Numbered from the stretch's first letter, positions 1 to 10,462 are shown. The stretch is 64,000 nt of DNA from Kiloniellales bacterium (GCA_028280455.1 JANQLT010000152.1:1-64000); one strand, 5' to 3'. Program-made: numbers and translations. The notes: generated by a model not told the origin, from the sequence alone.

Positions 1-66
1 GAGCACCCGGCGCACCATCTCGCCTCGACTGTGAAAGGTCAGGCGGGCATTCTTGTGAACGTTCAC
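1..66 (-). CDS. IS481-type transposase, N-terminal fragment (cut by window edge)
   Basis: Reading leftwards from a GTG at 66-64, the first 22 codons give an N-terminus containing NVHKNARLTFHSRGE and then MVRRVL. This matches the usual start of IS481-family DDE transposases (MNVHKNARLTP.GRE.LVRRV), where it begins the DNA-binding helix-turn-helix. A good ribosome binding site (GGGAGGA, about positions 71-77) precedes the GTG. The rest of the gene lies outside the window, so completeness cannot be judged. I could not place the terminal inverted repeat of the element; it should fall between about 80 and 300, before the tyrosinase gene. Nothing else gene-like is visible at 67-319. Confidence 0.68.
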   Translation of the reverse strand, partial: MNVHKNARLTFHSRGEMVRRVL

Positions 67-319
67 TCGGTCCTCCCTCGGAAGCCTTGGATCGGCAAAT
101 TCAGCTTCCTCGGTCAGGGCCGAGCGGACAACCTGTTGGAAGCTCACAGCTAGAGCGTCTCGCCCAAGGCCGCCGCGAAGCGTGGGCGCCTGCGCACCGG
201 CCATGTCCAGCCTCAAGTCGACTACCGAAGACCCACAATTGTCCTAGGTGTTCTACTCATGATAGTATTTCGCGGTGATTATCGCATTCTATCCTCGAAT
301 CACTGGGAGGATTGGAACC

Positions 320-2965
320 ATGTGGACCAATATAAGGCGCAGCATGGTTTTCTCTTCCGTCGCTGCAGTCGCGCTGGCTTTGGCAACGCAAGTCTTTGCG
401 CAGTCGGATCTCTTCGTCCGCGACACGGCAAGCGACAGCGGCGCCGAACCCTATAGCGGGCCGGGGCCGGTCTATCTGAGCCCCGACATCTGGGTCCGCA
501 ATGAGCCGGACCCGAATTTCGATCCCTATCCCTTCAGCACGGCCAGCCCGGCTTGGACGCCGGCGCCGCATCAGAATCCGGAATATCGGGACTCGAAGAC
601 CTCGCGGCCCAATTACGTCTATGTCCGGGTCCACAACCGCGGCAGCTCGGCCTCGAGCGGCACGGAGCGGCTCAGGTTGTATCAAGCCAAGGCAAGCACC
701 GGCCTCAGCTGGCCGTCGGCCTGGAACGACAACATGGCCAACGCCTGCGGACAGAGCCTGCTGCACGGGATCGAAATCACCAAGCCGCGCCGCAACGCCA
801 AGAGCGTGAGCGCCACGGAGCGCCAGGCCTATCGCGATGCGGTCATCGCCATCCAGACGGATCCCGCCTTCCGCTACAGCGACGGGATGCCCTATTTCGA
901 GAAACAGAACGTGGTCCACAACAGCGGCCCGGAGCACGGCAATCCAGCCTTCTTGCCGTGGCACCGCGAGATGGTGAACCGCTTCGAGGAGCGCCTGCGC
1001 GAGCACGACCCCTTGCTCACGCTGCTCTACTGGGCCTTCACCGAAGATCCGACCGCCGGCACGAACCTCTTCACCAACAATTTCATGGGCACCTCGAACG
1101 GCACGGTCGGCGGCCCTCTCGGTGCCGCTCTCCCGACAACGGTGAGTCGCAACGTCGGCGCGCAAAGCTGCATTTTCGACAGCGACGCGACCCTGCTGGG
1201 CTTCGGCGCCTATCCGGGCTTTGCCAACCGGGTCGAGGATTGGCCGCGCAACCACGATTGCGCACACGGGCACATTGGCGGCTTCGGCGGCAACATCAGT
1301 GCCCCATCGACAGCCGTCCAGGATCCGTTCTTTTTTCAGCTTCACGGCAATGTCGACCGACATTGGGCGACGTGGCAGCGCGACGGCGCCGATCCGGCCC
1401 GGCTCGATCCCGTGGCGGTCTACGGCGCGGACAGCAGCAACAGCCGCATCAACGCGGATATGCGCCCCTGGAACGGCAGCTTCGGCGTTCCTCCTTGGAC
1501 CGGCGCCGGGGCCTATGCCAAGACCTCCAAGGATCGCTCGGTCGTCTTCCCGCCGATCTACGACACGGCGCCCCTGAACATCCCGGTCCTTCAGCCGGGT
1601 GAGTCCGTTGTCGTCGAGATCCCCTGGTACCCGCCCAACGTCAACAACTACAACTGCGCCGGCCAGGCCGGGCATTTCTGCCTGCTGGCGAGGATCGAGA
1701 CGCAGACCGGCCCGCCTTTCGGGATGACGGTGCCCGAGACGACGAGCATCTCGGCCAACACGGTCAACAACAACAACATCGCGTGGAAGAACCTGACGAT
1801 CGTCGACAATGTCGTGGAGCCGTCGCTCATGTTCTTGAGCGGAACGGTGATCCAGAACGTCTTCGATCGAGAGACCGTCTTCGTCGTGCGCCTGCTGGAC
1901 CGGACGGTGAAGCGTCGCTTCCTGCTCCAGGAGTTCGCGCACCTGGCGATCGTGGTCCCGGAAGAGATCCTGCGGCGGATCAGCCGCGACGATCGGATCC
2001 TCAGCGACCTGAAAATAGGCGAAATCAAAGGGATAGACCGCAAAGTCCTGCTCGTCACCGGAAAGAGCCCCGGCTTTCGTCTGCCGATGAAGCCGCGCGA
2101 GCGCTTCGTCGCCGAGTTCGCCGTGCGGCTGCGCGACGAGAAGCCCCCCCGTGAGCTCCTCGCGGAGCCCTTCCTCTTCGATATCGAACAAGTCCTGGAC
2201 CTGCCGAAGGAGCACTTCGGCGCGCGCGAGAGCAAGGCGCTGGAGGTGGGCGGTGTCCGGTTCGAATTGGATATCGGCCGGCTGGCGCGGCAAAGGCCTC
2301 AAGCCGAGAGGAAGCTGCAGGTCGCCGATCTGGAGTTGAAGTTCGACCTCGACCGTTTTCGGGCGTTTCGGAGCATCGACAGGCTCGCCTTGGACAACCT
2401 GCACCTGTCGCCGGGCGAGCCTCTGATGGTCACCGCGGGGAATGACGACCCGGCCAAGCCCATGCTGCGGATGATGCTCGAGATCGACGGCAAGCAGATG
2501 GCCACCACGGAAGAGGAGCGATTGTCGGAGGAGATCCGTTTCGACAGGCCCGGCGTGCACACCATCACCATGCGCGCCGTCAACGCCGACGGCGAGCTCG
2601 TGCAGCGCCGCGCGCGGGTGCTGGTGTCCGAGAACATTCCGCCCGTGGTCGCCATCCTGGCTCCCGAGCCCGGCACCAAGCTCAAGCTGGGCGAGCGGAT
2701 CACGGTCCTGGCGGAGACCGCACCGGCGTATCGCCGCGAGGTGGCCCAGGTCACCCTGCACGCCAAGGACGACCGGCTCTTCCAGGGCGGGATGAACCTG
2801 ATCGAAAGCGACTATCCGGTGGTGGCAAGATCCGAGGGCTCCGGCCCCCATGAGCTGACGTTCTCCCCCGAGAAGGCTGGCATGTACATGCTGCAGGTGG
2901 GCGCGCGCGACAGTGCCGGGAACCTCGGCGTATCCGGCCACTTGATGGTCGAGGTGACGGAGTAG
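320..2965 (+). CDS. secreted tyrosinase-family copper oxidase with long C-terminal extension
   Basis: 881 residues. The ATG at 320 follows GGAGG at 306-310 and begins a signal peptide (MWTNIRRSMVFSSVAA..., cleavage near QVFAQS), so the protein is exported. Residues about 160-360 carry the tyrosinase common central domain with all six expected copper ligands. CuA is H200, H206 and H215 (H-x8-H ending PWH). CuB is H312 and H316 (HDCAH) plus H342 in QLHGNVDRHW. This predicts a type-3 copper enzyme that hydroxylates or oxidises phenols to quinones. The remaining ~500 residues are not part of the family core: they hold a linker, a region rich in charged beta-strand-like sequence, and Ig/PKD-like stretches near the end (for example PPVVAILAPEPGTKLKLGE, then RDSAGN). 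The extension may serve surface attachment or act as a lid domain. Function is secure at family level; the substrate is unknown. Confidence 0.9.
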   Translation: MWTNIRRSMVFSSVAAVALALATQVFAQSDLFVRDTASDSGAEPYSGPGPVYLSPDIWVRNEPDPNFDPYPFSTASPAWTPAPHQNPEYRDSKTSRPNYVYVRVHNRGSSASSGTERLRLYQAKASTGLSWPSAWNDNMANACGQSLLHGIEITKPRRNAKSVSATERQAYRDAVIAIQTDPAFRYSDGMPYFEKQNVVHNSGPEHGNPAFLPWHREMVNRFEERLREHDPLLTLLYWAFTEDPTAGTNLFTNNFMGTSNGTVGGPLGAALPTTVSRNVGAQSCIFDSDATLLGFGAYPGFANRVEDWPRNHDCAHGHIGGFGGNISAPSTAVQDPFFFQLHGNVDRHWATWQRDGADPARLDPVAVYGADSSNSRINADMRPWNGSFGVPPWTGAGAYAKTSKDRSVVFPPIYDTAPLNIPVLQPGESVVVEIPWYPPNVNNYNCAGQAGHFCLLARIETQTGPPFGMTVPETTSISANTVNNNNIAWKNLTIVDNVVEPSLMFLSGTVIQNVFDRETVFVVRLLDRTVKRRFLLQEFAHLAIVVPEEILRRISRDDRILSDLKIGEIKGIDRKVLLVTGKSPGFRLPMKPRERFVAEFAVRLRDEKPPRELLAEPFLFDIEQVLDLPKEHFGARESKALEVGGVRFELDIGRLARQRPQAERKLQVADLELKFDLDRFRAFRSIDRLALDNLHLSPGEPLMVTAGNDDPAKPMLRMMLEIDGKQMATTEEERLSEEIRFDRPGVHTITMRAVNADGELVQRRARVLVSENIPPVVAILAPEPGTKLKLGERITVLAETAPAYRREVAQVTLHAKDDRLFQGGMNLIESDYPVVARSEGSGPHELTFSPEKAGMYMLQVGARDSAGNLGVSGHLMVEVTE

Positions 2966-3032
2966 CCGGGCCAGCGATCCCGGGTCGACCCGGATCCGAC
3001 CGACTTTGCCAAGGCCCTAGCCGGGTCTGATA

Positions 3033-3067
3033 CCAAGCTGCGATGAGGGGACCTCATTGAAGCTTGG
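3033..3067. repeat. hairpin downstream of the tyrosinase gene
   Basis: CCAAGCT at 3033-3039 pairs with AGCTTGG at 3061-3067, and an inner GATGAGG pairs with CCTCATT. It shares the GCGATGAGG/CCTCAT core with the stronger hairpin at 3130-3160, so the two look like members of one repeat family. It may act as the tyrosinase transcript end. There is no T tract. Confidence 0.5.
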
Positions 3068-3129
3068 CAAGCGCGACCGCGCGCCCGCAGCGAAGCGAGG
3101 AAAGCCTGCGTGGCGCTTGAACGCCATAC

Positions 3130-3160
3130 GGACTGCGATGAGGCCACCTCATCGCAGTCC
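3130..3160. repeat. perfect 14-bp inverted repeat (REP-like or terminator)
   Basis: GGACTGCGATGAGG at 3130-3143 is the exact reverse complement of 3147-3160, with a 3-base loop. It lies between the tyrosinase and CBS genes, which are both rightward. It could stop readthrough or be a dispersed palindromic repeat; the related hairpin at 3033-3067 favours a repeat. Confidence 0.6.
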
Positions 3161-3263
3161 GGTATAAGCGGCCGTCTCGGCTGGACCGCCTGGAGCGGCG
3201 ATTTTTCGGTTCTGCGCCGGGTCATGGCCGCGTTAAGATTTGTGGCAGCGGGGCGTGACCAGC

Positions 3264-3692
3264 ATGAACCGACGCAAAGTCTCGGATATCGCCAGCGACC
3301 GACCGATCGTTCAGCTCTCGCCGAGCGCGACGGTGCGCGAGGCGAGCCGGCTGATGGCGCGCGAGCGGGTCGGCGCGGTGCTGATCACCGAGAGCGAGCG
3401 CCTGATGGGCATCTTCACCGAGCGCGATGCCTTGGGCCGGGTCCTGGCCCGGCAGCTCGACCCCGAGGCGACCCAGCTCGACAGCGTGATGACCGCCGAC
3501 CCCGTGACCGTCGCCCCGGGGGCCACGGCCATAGAGGCCCTGCGCCTGATGCGCGACGGCGGCTTCCGGCACCTGCCGATCGTCGAGGAGACGAGCATCC
3601 GGGGCGTCATCTCGTTGCGCGACTTCTTCGGCGCCGAGCTCAGCGAGGCCGAGCGCGAGCGCGACTTCCAGGCCGCCATCGCCGAGGGCTAG
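3264..3692 (+). CDS. CBS-domain pair protein
   Basis: 142 residues, almost entirely two tandem CBS motifs (about residues 10-60 and 75-125; typical segments are MARERVGAVLITESERLMG and MRDGGFRHLPIVEE). CBS pairs bind adenosine nucleotides and act as energy or redox sensors, usually on a partner protein. As a free-standing pair it resembles the CBS proteins common in alphaproteobacteria, whose partners are mostly unknown. I chose the ATG at 3264 because AGCGGGG sits upstream and the protein begins cleanly (MNRRKVSDI). A TTG 24 bases upstream is possible but less likely. The next gene is a PilZ protein on the same strand, about 120 bp away. Confidence 0.85.
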   Translation: MNRRKVSDIASDRPIVQLSPSATVREASRLMARERVGAVLITESERLMGIFTERDALGRVLARQLDPEATQLDSVMTADPVTVAPGATAIEALRLMRDGGFRHLPIVEETSIRGVISLRDFFGAELSEAERERDFQAAIAEG

Positions 3693-3811
3693 GCCCGCAA
3701 GCGGGCAAGGCGGGCCGTGGACCCGCGAAAAGTTAAGCGTTCCTAAAGATCTCTCGGGCAGGCTGTGAGACTCCACCACAGGGCTTCGCGACAGGCGAGG
3801 CGTGAGGAGTC

Positions 3812-4162
3812 ATGTCGGAACCCGAGACCCAAGCGGCCGGCGCGGATCGCCGCCAGGAGGCCCGCAAGTCGGTCAGCCTCCCGGGCACGCTGCTCTTCAA
3901 GGGCGGCCAGGCGGACTGTACCGTCTACGACATCTCGCCCGGCGGCGCCCTGGTCTCGGCCAGCGACGCGGTGCCGGATGGCCTGCCGCTCCGGCTCAAG
4001 GTCACGCAAAGCGGCGAGTTCCTCGGCATGATCGCCTGGCGCAAGGAGGACCGGATCGGCCTGCGCTTCGTGCAGTTCCTCGAGGACGGCCTCGAGATGC
4101 CGGAGCGGGCGGCCCCGAAACCCAGGCTGACGGTCACGCCCGTCGCGCAATCCAATCAATAG
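3812..4162 (+). CDS. PilZ-domain protein
   Basis: 116 residues. It has the two PilZ signatures that bind cyclic di-GMP: an RR...R motif near the N-terminus (DRRQEARKSV) and the D-x-S-x-x-G motif (YDISPGGALV). The following strands (LPLRLKV, FLGMIAWRKEDRIGLRFV) fit the small beta-barrel. The length is normal for a stand-alone PilZ protein, which usually passes a c-di-GMP signal to a motility or polysaccharide target. Start: ATG at 3812 with GAGGAG just upstream. No target is obvious among the neighbours; the CBS gene upstream and the sensor kinase downstream suggest a signalling neighbourhood. Confidence 0.85.
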   Translation: MSEPETQAAGADRRQEARKSVSLPGTLLFKGGQADCTVYDISPGGALVSASDAVPDGLPLRLKVTQSGEFLGMIAWRKEDRIGLRFVQFLEDGLEMPERAAPKPRLTVTPVAQSNQ

Positions 4163-4218
4163 ATTAGCGCCCGCTTCTTAGACAGCTTGTCGAATTGCCT
4201 GGCCTGTGGCGGCCGGCC

Positions 4219-4686
4219 CTAGGCGGGGCCGTAGCCGTTGCACTTGATGACCACGTAGTCGCCGGGCCCGATGTTCTCGAAGAAGATCTGGGTGCCCTCG
4301 GAGCGGACCTTGTAGTGGCCGTGGATCGCGGTCTCGCCGACGCCATTGCGGATCGACAGCCGCTGGCCGGGGGAGGGACCCGAGATCGCCTTGTAGTTGT
4401 CGGCCCCGAAGCGGACCTCGGTGTCCTCGCCGAAGAAGTAGCAGCGGATCCGCCGCAAGTTCGGCAGCACGTCGGTCGGCGTCAGGGTGATGATCGCCCG
4501 CTCGCAGTGGCGCGCACCCTGCTCGCTGACCCAGTAGTTGATGTCCACGGGCCCGCACCACGAGTACTTGCGGACGTCGCAGGCCTTCTCCTCCGGCACC
4601 TCGCAGACCTCCTCGGCGGCGCGCGCGGTGCCGGCGAGGGCCAGCAGCAGCATGAACGATAGACCTAGGCTGCGCAGAGGAGTCAT
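4219..4686 (-). CDS. small secreted cysteine-rich protein, function unknown
   Basis: 155 residues from the ATG at 4686. The N-terminus is a clear signal peptide (MTPLRSLGLSFMLLLALAGT, cleaving after ARA). The mature part of about 130 residues has six cysteines (in EVC, KAC, WCG, HCE, IRCYF and IKCNG), which suggests three disulfides in the periplasm or outside the cell. I do not recognise the family. Reading could begin 23 codons further upstream, but that would hide the signal peptide. The gene is convergent with the PilZ gene on its left and divergent from the histidine kinase on its right, so it is probably transcribed alone. Confidence 0.7.
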   Translation of the reverse strand: MTPLRSLGLSFMLLLALAGTARAAEEVCEVPEEKACDVRKYSWCGPVDINYWVSEQGARHCERAIITLTPTDVLPNLRRIRCYFFGEDTEVRFGADNYKAISGPSPGQRLSIRNGVGETAIHGHYKVRSEGTQIFFENIGPGDYVVIKCNGYGPA

Positions 4687-4921
4687 GATCGCCGAGTCGG
4701 CTCCCGGGCTGTCGGATGCGATCAGGCTAGGGCAGAGAAGTTTCAAGACCGTCAATCGCTTGCCCCAGTCTTGTCACGAAAACCGGGGCCGCGCTTGTTC
4801 CCGGCCGGGGCGAGCCGTTAGGCTTGAGCTGTCGCATGAGAGGCGGGCCGACAGCGACCGCCTTTCGCACCGGCCTGGCCGGCAAGGGGGGCCGGACGGC
4901 TTCGCGTGAAGGTATTCGCGC

Positions 4922-6532
<1,611 letters not shown>

Positions 6533-6706
6533 CTTTTTCAGGCCGTTGAGCGATTTTTCTTGTTCATCAGATTAAAAAAATTTCCGCGCGGTGGAAGGTT
6601 ATTCATAGCCAAATTCCATCAAAGCCGACCGCACAATCGATTTCCTCGCGTTGTTCCGGTCCCCATGTGCTAGGCATCTGTGTTTCGAGAGGGGGGGCTT
6701 CTTTCC

Positions 6707-8233
6707 ATGAACGACATGACAACGCCGAAACCCGCATCCGGGGCCGCGCCGGATGCTTCGTCGAGCACCGCCGTGCCGATCACGGTCGCCCACGGCGACG
6801 GCATCGGCCCGGAGATCATGCAGGCGAGCCTGAAGATCCTGGAGGCCGCCGGGGCGCAGCTCGCCATCGAGCAAATCGAGATCGGCGAGAAGGTCTATCG
6901 CGCCGGCCACAGCGCCGGGATCATGCCCGAGGCCTGGGACAGCCTGCGGCGCACCGGGGTCTTCTACAAGGCGCCGATCACCACGCCCCAGGGCGGCGGC
7001 TTCAAGAGCCTCAACGTGACCGTGCGCAAGACCCTCGGGCAGTTCGCCAACGTCCGGCCGTGCCGGGCTTACGCGCCCTTCGTGGCGACCAAGCACCCGG
7101 TCATGGACGTCGTGGTGGTGCGCGAGAACGAGGAAGACCTCTACGCCGGCATCGAGCACCGGCAGAGCGACGAAGTGGTGCAGTGCCTCAAGCTGATCTC
7201 GCGCCCGGGCTGCGAGAAGATCGCCCGCTTCGCCTTCGAATACGCCAAGGCGCACGGCCGCCAGAAGGTGACCTGTTTCACAAAAGACAACATCATGAAG
7301 CTGACCGACGGCCTGTTTCACAAGGTCTTCGATGAGGTCGCCGCGGACTACCCGCAGATCGAGAACGAGCACTGGATCATCGATATCGGCGCCGCCAAGC
7401 TGGCCGACACGCCCGAGGCCTTCGACGTCCTGGTCATGCCGAACCTCTACGGCGACGTGCTGTCCGACGTCGCCGCCCAGATCGCCGGCTCCGTTGGCCT
7501 GGCGCCCTCCGCCAACATCGGCGCCCAGGCCTCCATGTTCGAGGCGATTCACGGCTCGGCGCCGCGCCGCGCGGGTCAAGACCTGGCCAACCCCTCGGGC
7601 CTGCTGCTGGCCGGGGTCATGATGCTGGTCCACATCGGCCAGCCGAAAGCGGCGGAGACCGTGCACAACGCCTGGCTCAAGACCATCGAGGAGGGCATCC
7701 ATACCTACGACATCTTCGCCGACGGCGTGTCCAAGCAGAAGGTCGGCACCGCCGCCTTCGCCGACGCGGTGATCGCGCGCCTCGGCGCTCAGCCCGAGAG
7801 CTTGGCGCCGGTCAGCTACGGCGAGGCGGGGCAGGGTGCCGACGACGGCGGGGGCCAGCGCACCAGCGTGCCGGCGCCGACCCGGCGGCCGCCGGCCCGA
7901 AAGGAGCTGGTGGGCATCGACGTTTTCGTGCACTGGACCGGCAGCGAGCCGGACGGCCTGGCCGAGACCATGCGGCAGGCGGAAGTCGAGGCCTGCTCTC
8001 TGGAGATGATCTCCAATCGCGGGGTCAAGGTCTGGCCGCAGGGCCTGCCCGAGACCTTCTGCACGGACCACTGGCGCTGCCGCTACATGGCGAAGGCCGG
8101 CCAGGCCCTCGACAAGGCGGCCATGGTTCAGCTCCTGCAGCGCCTGACCGAGGCCGGGGTCGACTGGATCAAGACCGAGCAGCTCTACAACTTCGACGGC
8201 GAAGCCGGCTACTCGCTCGGCCAAGGCCAATAG
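6707..8233 (+). CDS. icd: isocitrate dehydrogenase (NADP type, long form)
   Basis: 508 residues, homologous to the Rickettsia/Thermus-type isocitrate dehydrogenases, which carry an extra C-terminal domain of ~150 residues. It oxidises isocitrate to 2-oxoglutarate in the TCA cycle. Visible landmarks are the nucleotide-site start HGDGIGPEI, the substrate loop GGFKSLNVTVRK, the metal-binding segment PNLYGDVLSD, and the cofactor segment HGSAPRRAGQDLANPSG. The C-terminal extra domain starts near residue 390 after a Pro/Arg-rich linker (PAPTRRPPARKELVGIDVFV). The ATG at 6707 follows a G-rich ribosome binding site (about 6688-6697). The AT-rich gap at 6533-6700 probably holds its promoter. A hairpin at 8275-8308 follows the stop. 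Cofactor preference is taken from the family, not proven here. Confidence 0.92.
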   Translation: MNDMTTPKPASGAAPDASSSTAVPITVAHGDGIGPEIMQASLKILEAAGAQLAIEQIEIGEKVYRAGHSAGIMPEAWDSLRRTGVFYKAPITTPQGGGFKSLNVTVRKTLGQFANVRPCRAYAPFVATKHPVMDVVVVRENEEDLYAGIEHRQSDEVVQCLKLISRPGCEKIARFAFEYAKAHGRQKVTCFTKDNIMKLTDGLFHKVFDEVAADYPQIENEHWIIDIGAAKLADTPEAFDVLVMPNLYGDVLSDVAAQIAGSVGLAPSANIGAQASMFEAIHGSAPRRAGQDLANPSGLLLAGVMMLVHIGQPKAAETVHNAWLKTIEEGIHTYDIFADGVSKQKVGTAAFADAVIARLGAQPESLAPVSYGEAGQGADDGGGQRTSVPAPTRRPPARKELVGIDVFVHWTGSEPDGLAETMRQAEVEACSLEMISNRGVKVWPQGLPETFCTDHWRCRYMAKAGQALDKAAMVQLLQRLTEAGVDWIKTEQLYNFDGEAGYSLGQGQ

Positions 8234-8274
8234 GCCGCGCCGGCAGGGCAAATCGGGACCAGGTTTGGGAGACG

Positions 8275-8308
8275 GAAGGCCCCGCGTGCGACCACGCGCG
8301 GGGCCTTC
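8275..8308 (+). terminator. probable transcription terminator of icd
   Basis: A perfect 12-bp stem (GAAGGCCCCGCG at 8275-8286 with CGCGGGGCCTTC at 8297-8308) starts 42 bases after the icd stop. The loop can pair further (CGTG/CACG). There is no run of T after it, so it may work as a weak or Rho-assisted terminator. Confidence 0.6.
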
Positions 8309-8354
8309 GGCCAGGCTGGCTGGGCTGCTGAAAGAGCCCGGCGCACCGGACCAA

Positions 8355-8486
8355 GCTCACCCTTCGTCAGGCTCACCCTTCGTCAGGCTCAGGGTGAGGG
8401 CGAATATAAGCGTTTTCAGTGAGTTGCCTCACCCTGAGCTTGACGAAGGGTGAGCTTCACGAAGGGTGAGCTTCACGAAGGGTGAG
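8355..8486. repeat. two clusters of 16-bp direct repeats in inverted orientation
   Basis: GCTCACCCTTCGTCAG occurs twice in tandem at 8355-8386, then a third half-unit. On the other side of an AT-richer spacer (about 8400-8425) the complementary unit GAAGGGTGAGCTTCAC repeats at 8445-8460 and 8461-8476, plus a partial copy to 8486. The two clusters can fold together into a long hairpin. The motif resembles the (C)CTGAGC.TG.CGAAGG palindromes often scattered in alphaproteobacterial genomes. It lies between the convergent icd and solute-binding protein genes. Confidence 0.8.
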
Positions 8487-8506
8487 GGCGGCCGCCCGCA
8501 CTCCTT

Positions 8507-10462
8507 CTACCCCTTGCCGTCGACCCAGAAGCTGTCGGGCCGGTAGACTCCGAACTGGGCGCCGGGGTTCCAGTTGAAGATGCCCTCGTCGGGGACGTTC
8601 CGCAGCTTCCTGGAGACCACGATCGGCTGCGGGATCTGGGCGACCAGGCCGATGGTGTAGACCTGGTCGGCGTGGATCTCGAGCATCTCCCGCCAGGCCG
8701 CCTCGCGCTCCTCGGCCTTGGTCGCCTTCGACCAGGTCTCGTAGAGCTTCATCAGCGCCATGGGCTTGGGCATGTCGACCGGCTCGCCGGACTTGCCGCT
8801 GGTCTCGTGGTGCTGGCCCCACTTCGGCCAGTGGTAGCTGTGCTGGCCGACCGGGGCGAACTCGGCCGGGCTCATGCCGGGGGTCACCGCGCCGTTCTCG
8901 TAGCCGAACCAGAGGGTCATGACCGTCTCGCCGGTGAAGATCCGGTTGCGCAGGACCTCGCGCTGGGAGGGCTTGATGTGCAGCTTGACCCCGGCCTGCA
9001 GCCAGTAGTCGTGGATCAGCTCGAGAACATCGGTTTCCTGCGTGTTCTCGCCGGCGGACTCGATGACGATCTCCAGGCTGCGGCCGTCCGGCATCAGCCT
9101 GATGCCGTCGTCGTTGCGCTCGCTCAGGCCGATGTCGTCGAGCAGGGCGTTGGCCTGGGCCAGATCGAACTGGGCATAGCGCTGGCGCAGATCCTCGTCG
9201 TAGAGCGGGCTGTCGGGCAGCACCGACTGATTGCCCGGCAGGCCGAGGCCCAGGTAGATCAGGGCGTTGATCTCGTCCCGGTCGATCGCCAGCGACAGCG
9301 CCCGGCGGAAGCGGACGTCGCGGTTCAGCTTCCGGAACGCCGGGTCCGTGGTGTTCATGTTCGGGTAGAGCGCGAAGGCCGAGCCGCGCACGGTGCGCCA
9401 GAGCCGGACCTGATAGTCGCGGTTCGGCTCTTCCGCCTTGAGGAAGGTGAAGTCGCCGAAGTTGATGCCGCGGGCCTGCAGGTCGCTGTCGCCGGCGCCG
9501 GTCTTGGCCGGGATGAGCTGGCTGTTGACCACGTCGAGCAGGAACTCGTCGATGTAGGGAAGCTGCTGCCCGGCGCTGTCGACCCGGTGGTAGTAGGGAT
9601 TGCGCGCCCCGATGAAGCGCTGCGCCGGCGGGGCGGTCGAGTTGATCCAGGGCTGCAGGGTCGGAAGATTCGGGTTGTCGAATCGGTAGAGATTGTCTTT
9701 ACGATTATGGAGCTGTGCCCAGTTTCTAGAGTTGGAGGCCGTAACCGCCTGTTCCAGCGCGGTTTGCTCTGCGTATTTCACGTGGAACGGTTTCAGGTAA
9801 TGGGCCGGCCGATAGATGAACATCGGCCGCGCGCCGGCCAGCGACGGTAGGAAATAGGGGTTCGGCGCGGGCCAGCTATAGCGGATCTGCGTCTCGCTCA
9901 GCACCTCGACCGTCGGCGCGACGCCGTCGACCATCATCAGCTTGGGCGGGCCGGAGGGCGACAGCTCCTCGTTGTTGGCCACGTCCTCCCACCAGTAGCG
10001 CAGATCCTCCGTGGTGAAGGGCTGGCCGTCGGACCACTTGTGGCCCTCGCGCAGGGTGATGGTGAAGATCCGGCCGTCCTCGACCTCGACCGTCTCGGCG
10101 ATGTCCGCCTCGAGCTCGAAGTCCTCGTTGTAGCAGACGATGCGCGCGTAGCCGTAGACCACCAGGAGGCGGGTGTCCTTGGCCCGGCCGACCAGCATGC
10201 GCATCTTGCCGCCCTGCTTGCCGAGGCCGCGCAGGTCGCTCTCGCCGACGATCCTCGGGCTCTTCGGCAGCCTCTGGTCGATCGGCGGCAGCTCGCCGGC
10301 CGCGACCTTGGGCTCGAGCTTGGCTGACTCGGTGAAGCCGGCCGGCATCGGCGCATCGGGCGCGCCGACCGTGACCGTTTCCGCCCGGGCCGCCGTCGCG
10401 GCGGTCAGGCCGGCCGCCAGGCTCGCCGCCACGGCGGCTTTCAGCAGTCTCTGGAGCTGCAT
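8507..10462 (-). CDS. ABC transporter substrate-binding protein, family 5 (peptide/oligopeptide type)
   Basis: 651 residues. The ATG at 10462 begins a signal peptide (MQLQRLLKAAVAASLAAGL..., cleaving after ARA), and GGGGGAC lies about 10 bases upstream. An in-frame GTG two codons earlier is the alternative. The body fits SBP_bac_5: WSDGQPFTTEDLRYWWEDV is the classical signature, and RFRRALSLAIDRDEIN follows. The protein is periplasmic and captures a peptide-like or other polar solute for an ABC permease. No permease or ATPase adjoins it. Its N-terminal block (LPPIDQRLPKSPRIV before the fold) resembles that of the binding protein at 40132-42192, so it may share that transporter, or it may be an orphan receptor. 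The gene is longer than the usual ~530 residues. Confidence 0.88.
   Translation of the reverse strand: MQLQRLLKAAVAASLAAGLTAATAARAETVTVGAPDAPMPAGFTESAKLEPKVAAGELPPIDQRLPKSPRIVGESDLRGLGKQGGKMRMLVGRAKDTRLLVVYGYARIVCYNEDFELEADIAETVEVEDGRIFTITLREGHKWSDGQPFTTEDLRYWWEDVANNEELSPSGPPKLMMVDGVAPTVEVLSETQIRYSWPAPNPYFLPSLAGARPMFIYRPAHYLKPFHVKYAEQTALEQAVTASNSRNWAQLHNRKDNLYRFDNPNLPTLQPWINSTAPPAQRFIGARNPYYHRVDSAGQQLPYIDEFLLDVVNSQLIPAKTGAGDSDLQARGINFGDFTFLKAEEPNRDYQVRLWRTVRGSAFALYPNMNTTDPAFRKLNRDVRFRRALSLAIDRDEINALIYLGLGLPGNQSVLPDSPLYDEDLRQRYAQFDLAQANALLDDIGLSERNDDGIRLMPDGRSLEIVIESAGENTQETDVLELIHDYWLQAGVKLHIKPSQREVLRNRIFTGETVMTLWFGYENGAVTPGMSPAEFAPVGQHSYHWPKWGQHHETSGKSGEPVDMPKPMALMKLYETWSKATKAEEREAAWREMLEIHADQVYTIGLVAQIPQPIVVSRKLRNVPDEGIFNWNPGAQFGVYRPDSFWVDGKG

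Noticed and set aside
87-278. 63-codon gene upstream of the tyrosinase
   Set aside because: No ribosome binding site and Pro/Arg/Ser-rich random-looking product; it lies where the IS481-type element should end.
257-2941. 894-codon open frame antisense to the tyrosinase gene
   Set aside because: Long antisense frames arise in GC-rich codons of a real gene; the product is Arg/Asp/Val-rich without any domain, and the sense strand has a full enzyme.
8355-8486. CRISPR-like array
   Set aside because: Units are contiguous without spacers, and the two clusters are in opposite orientation; no cas genes are present.
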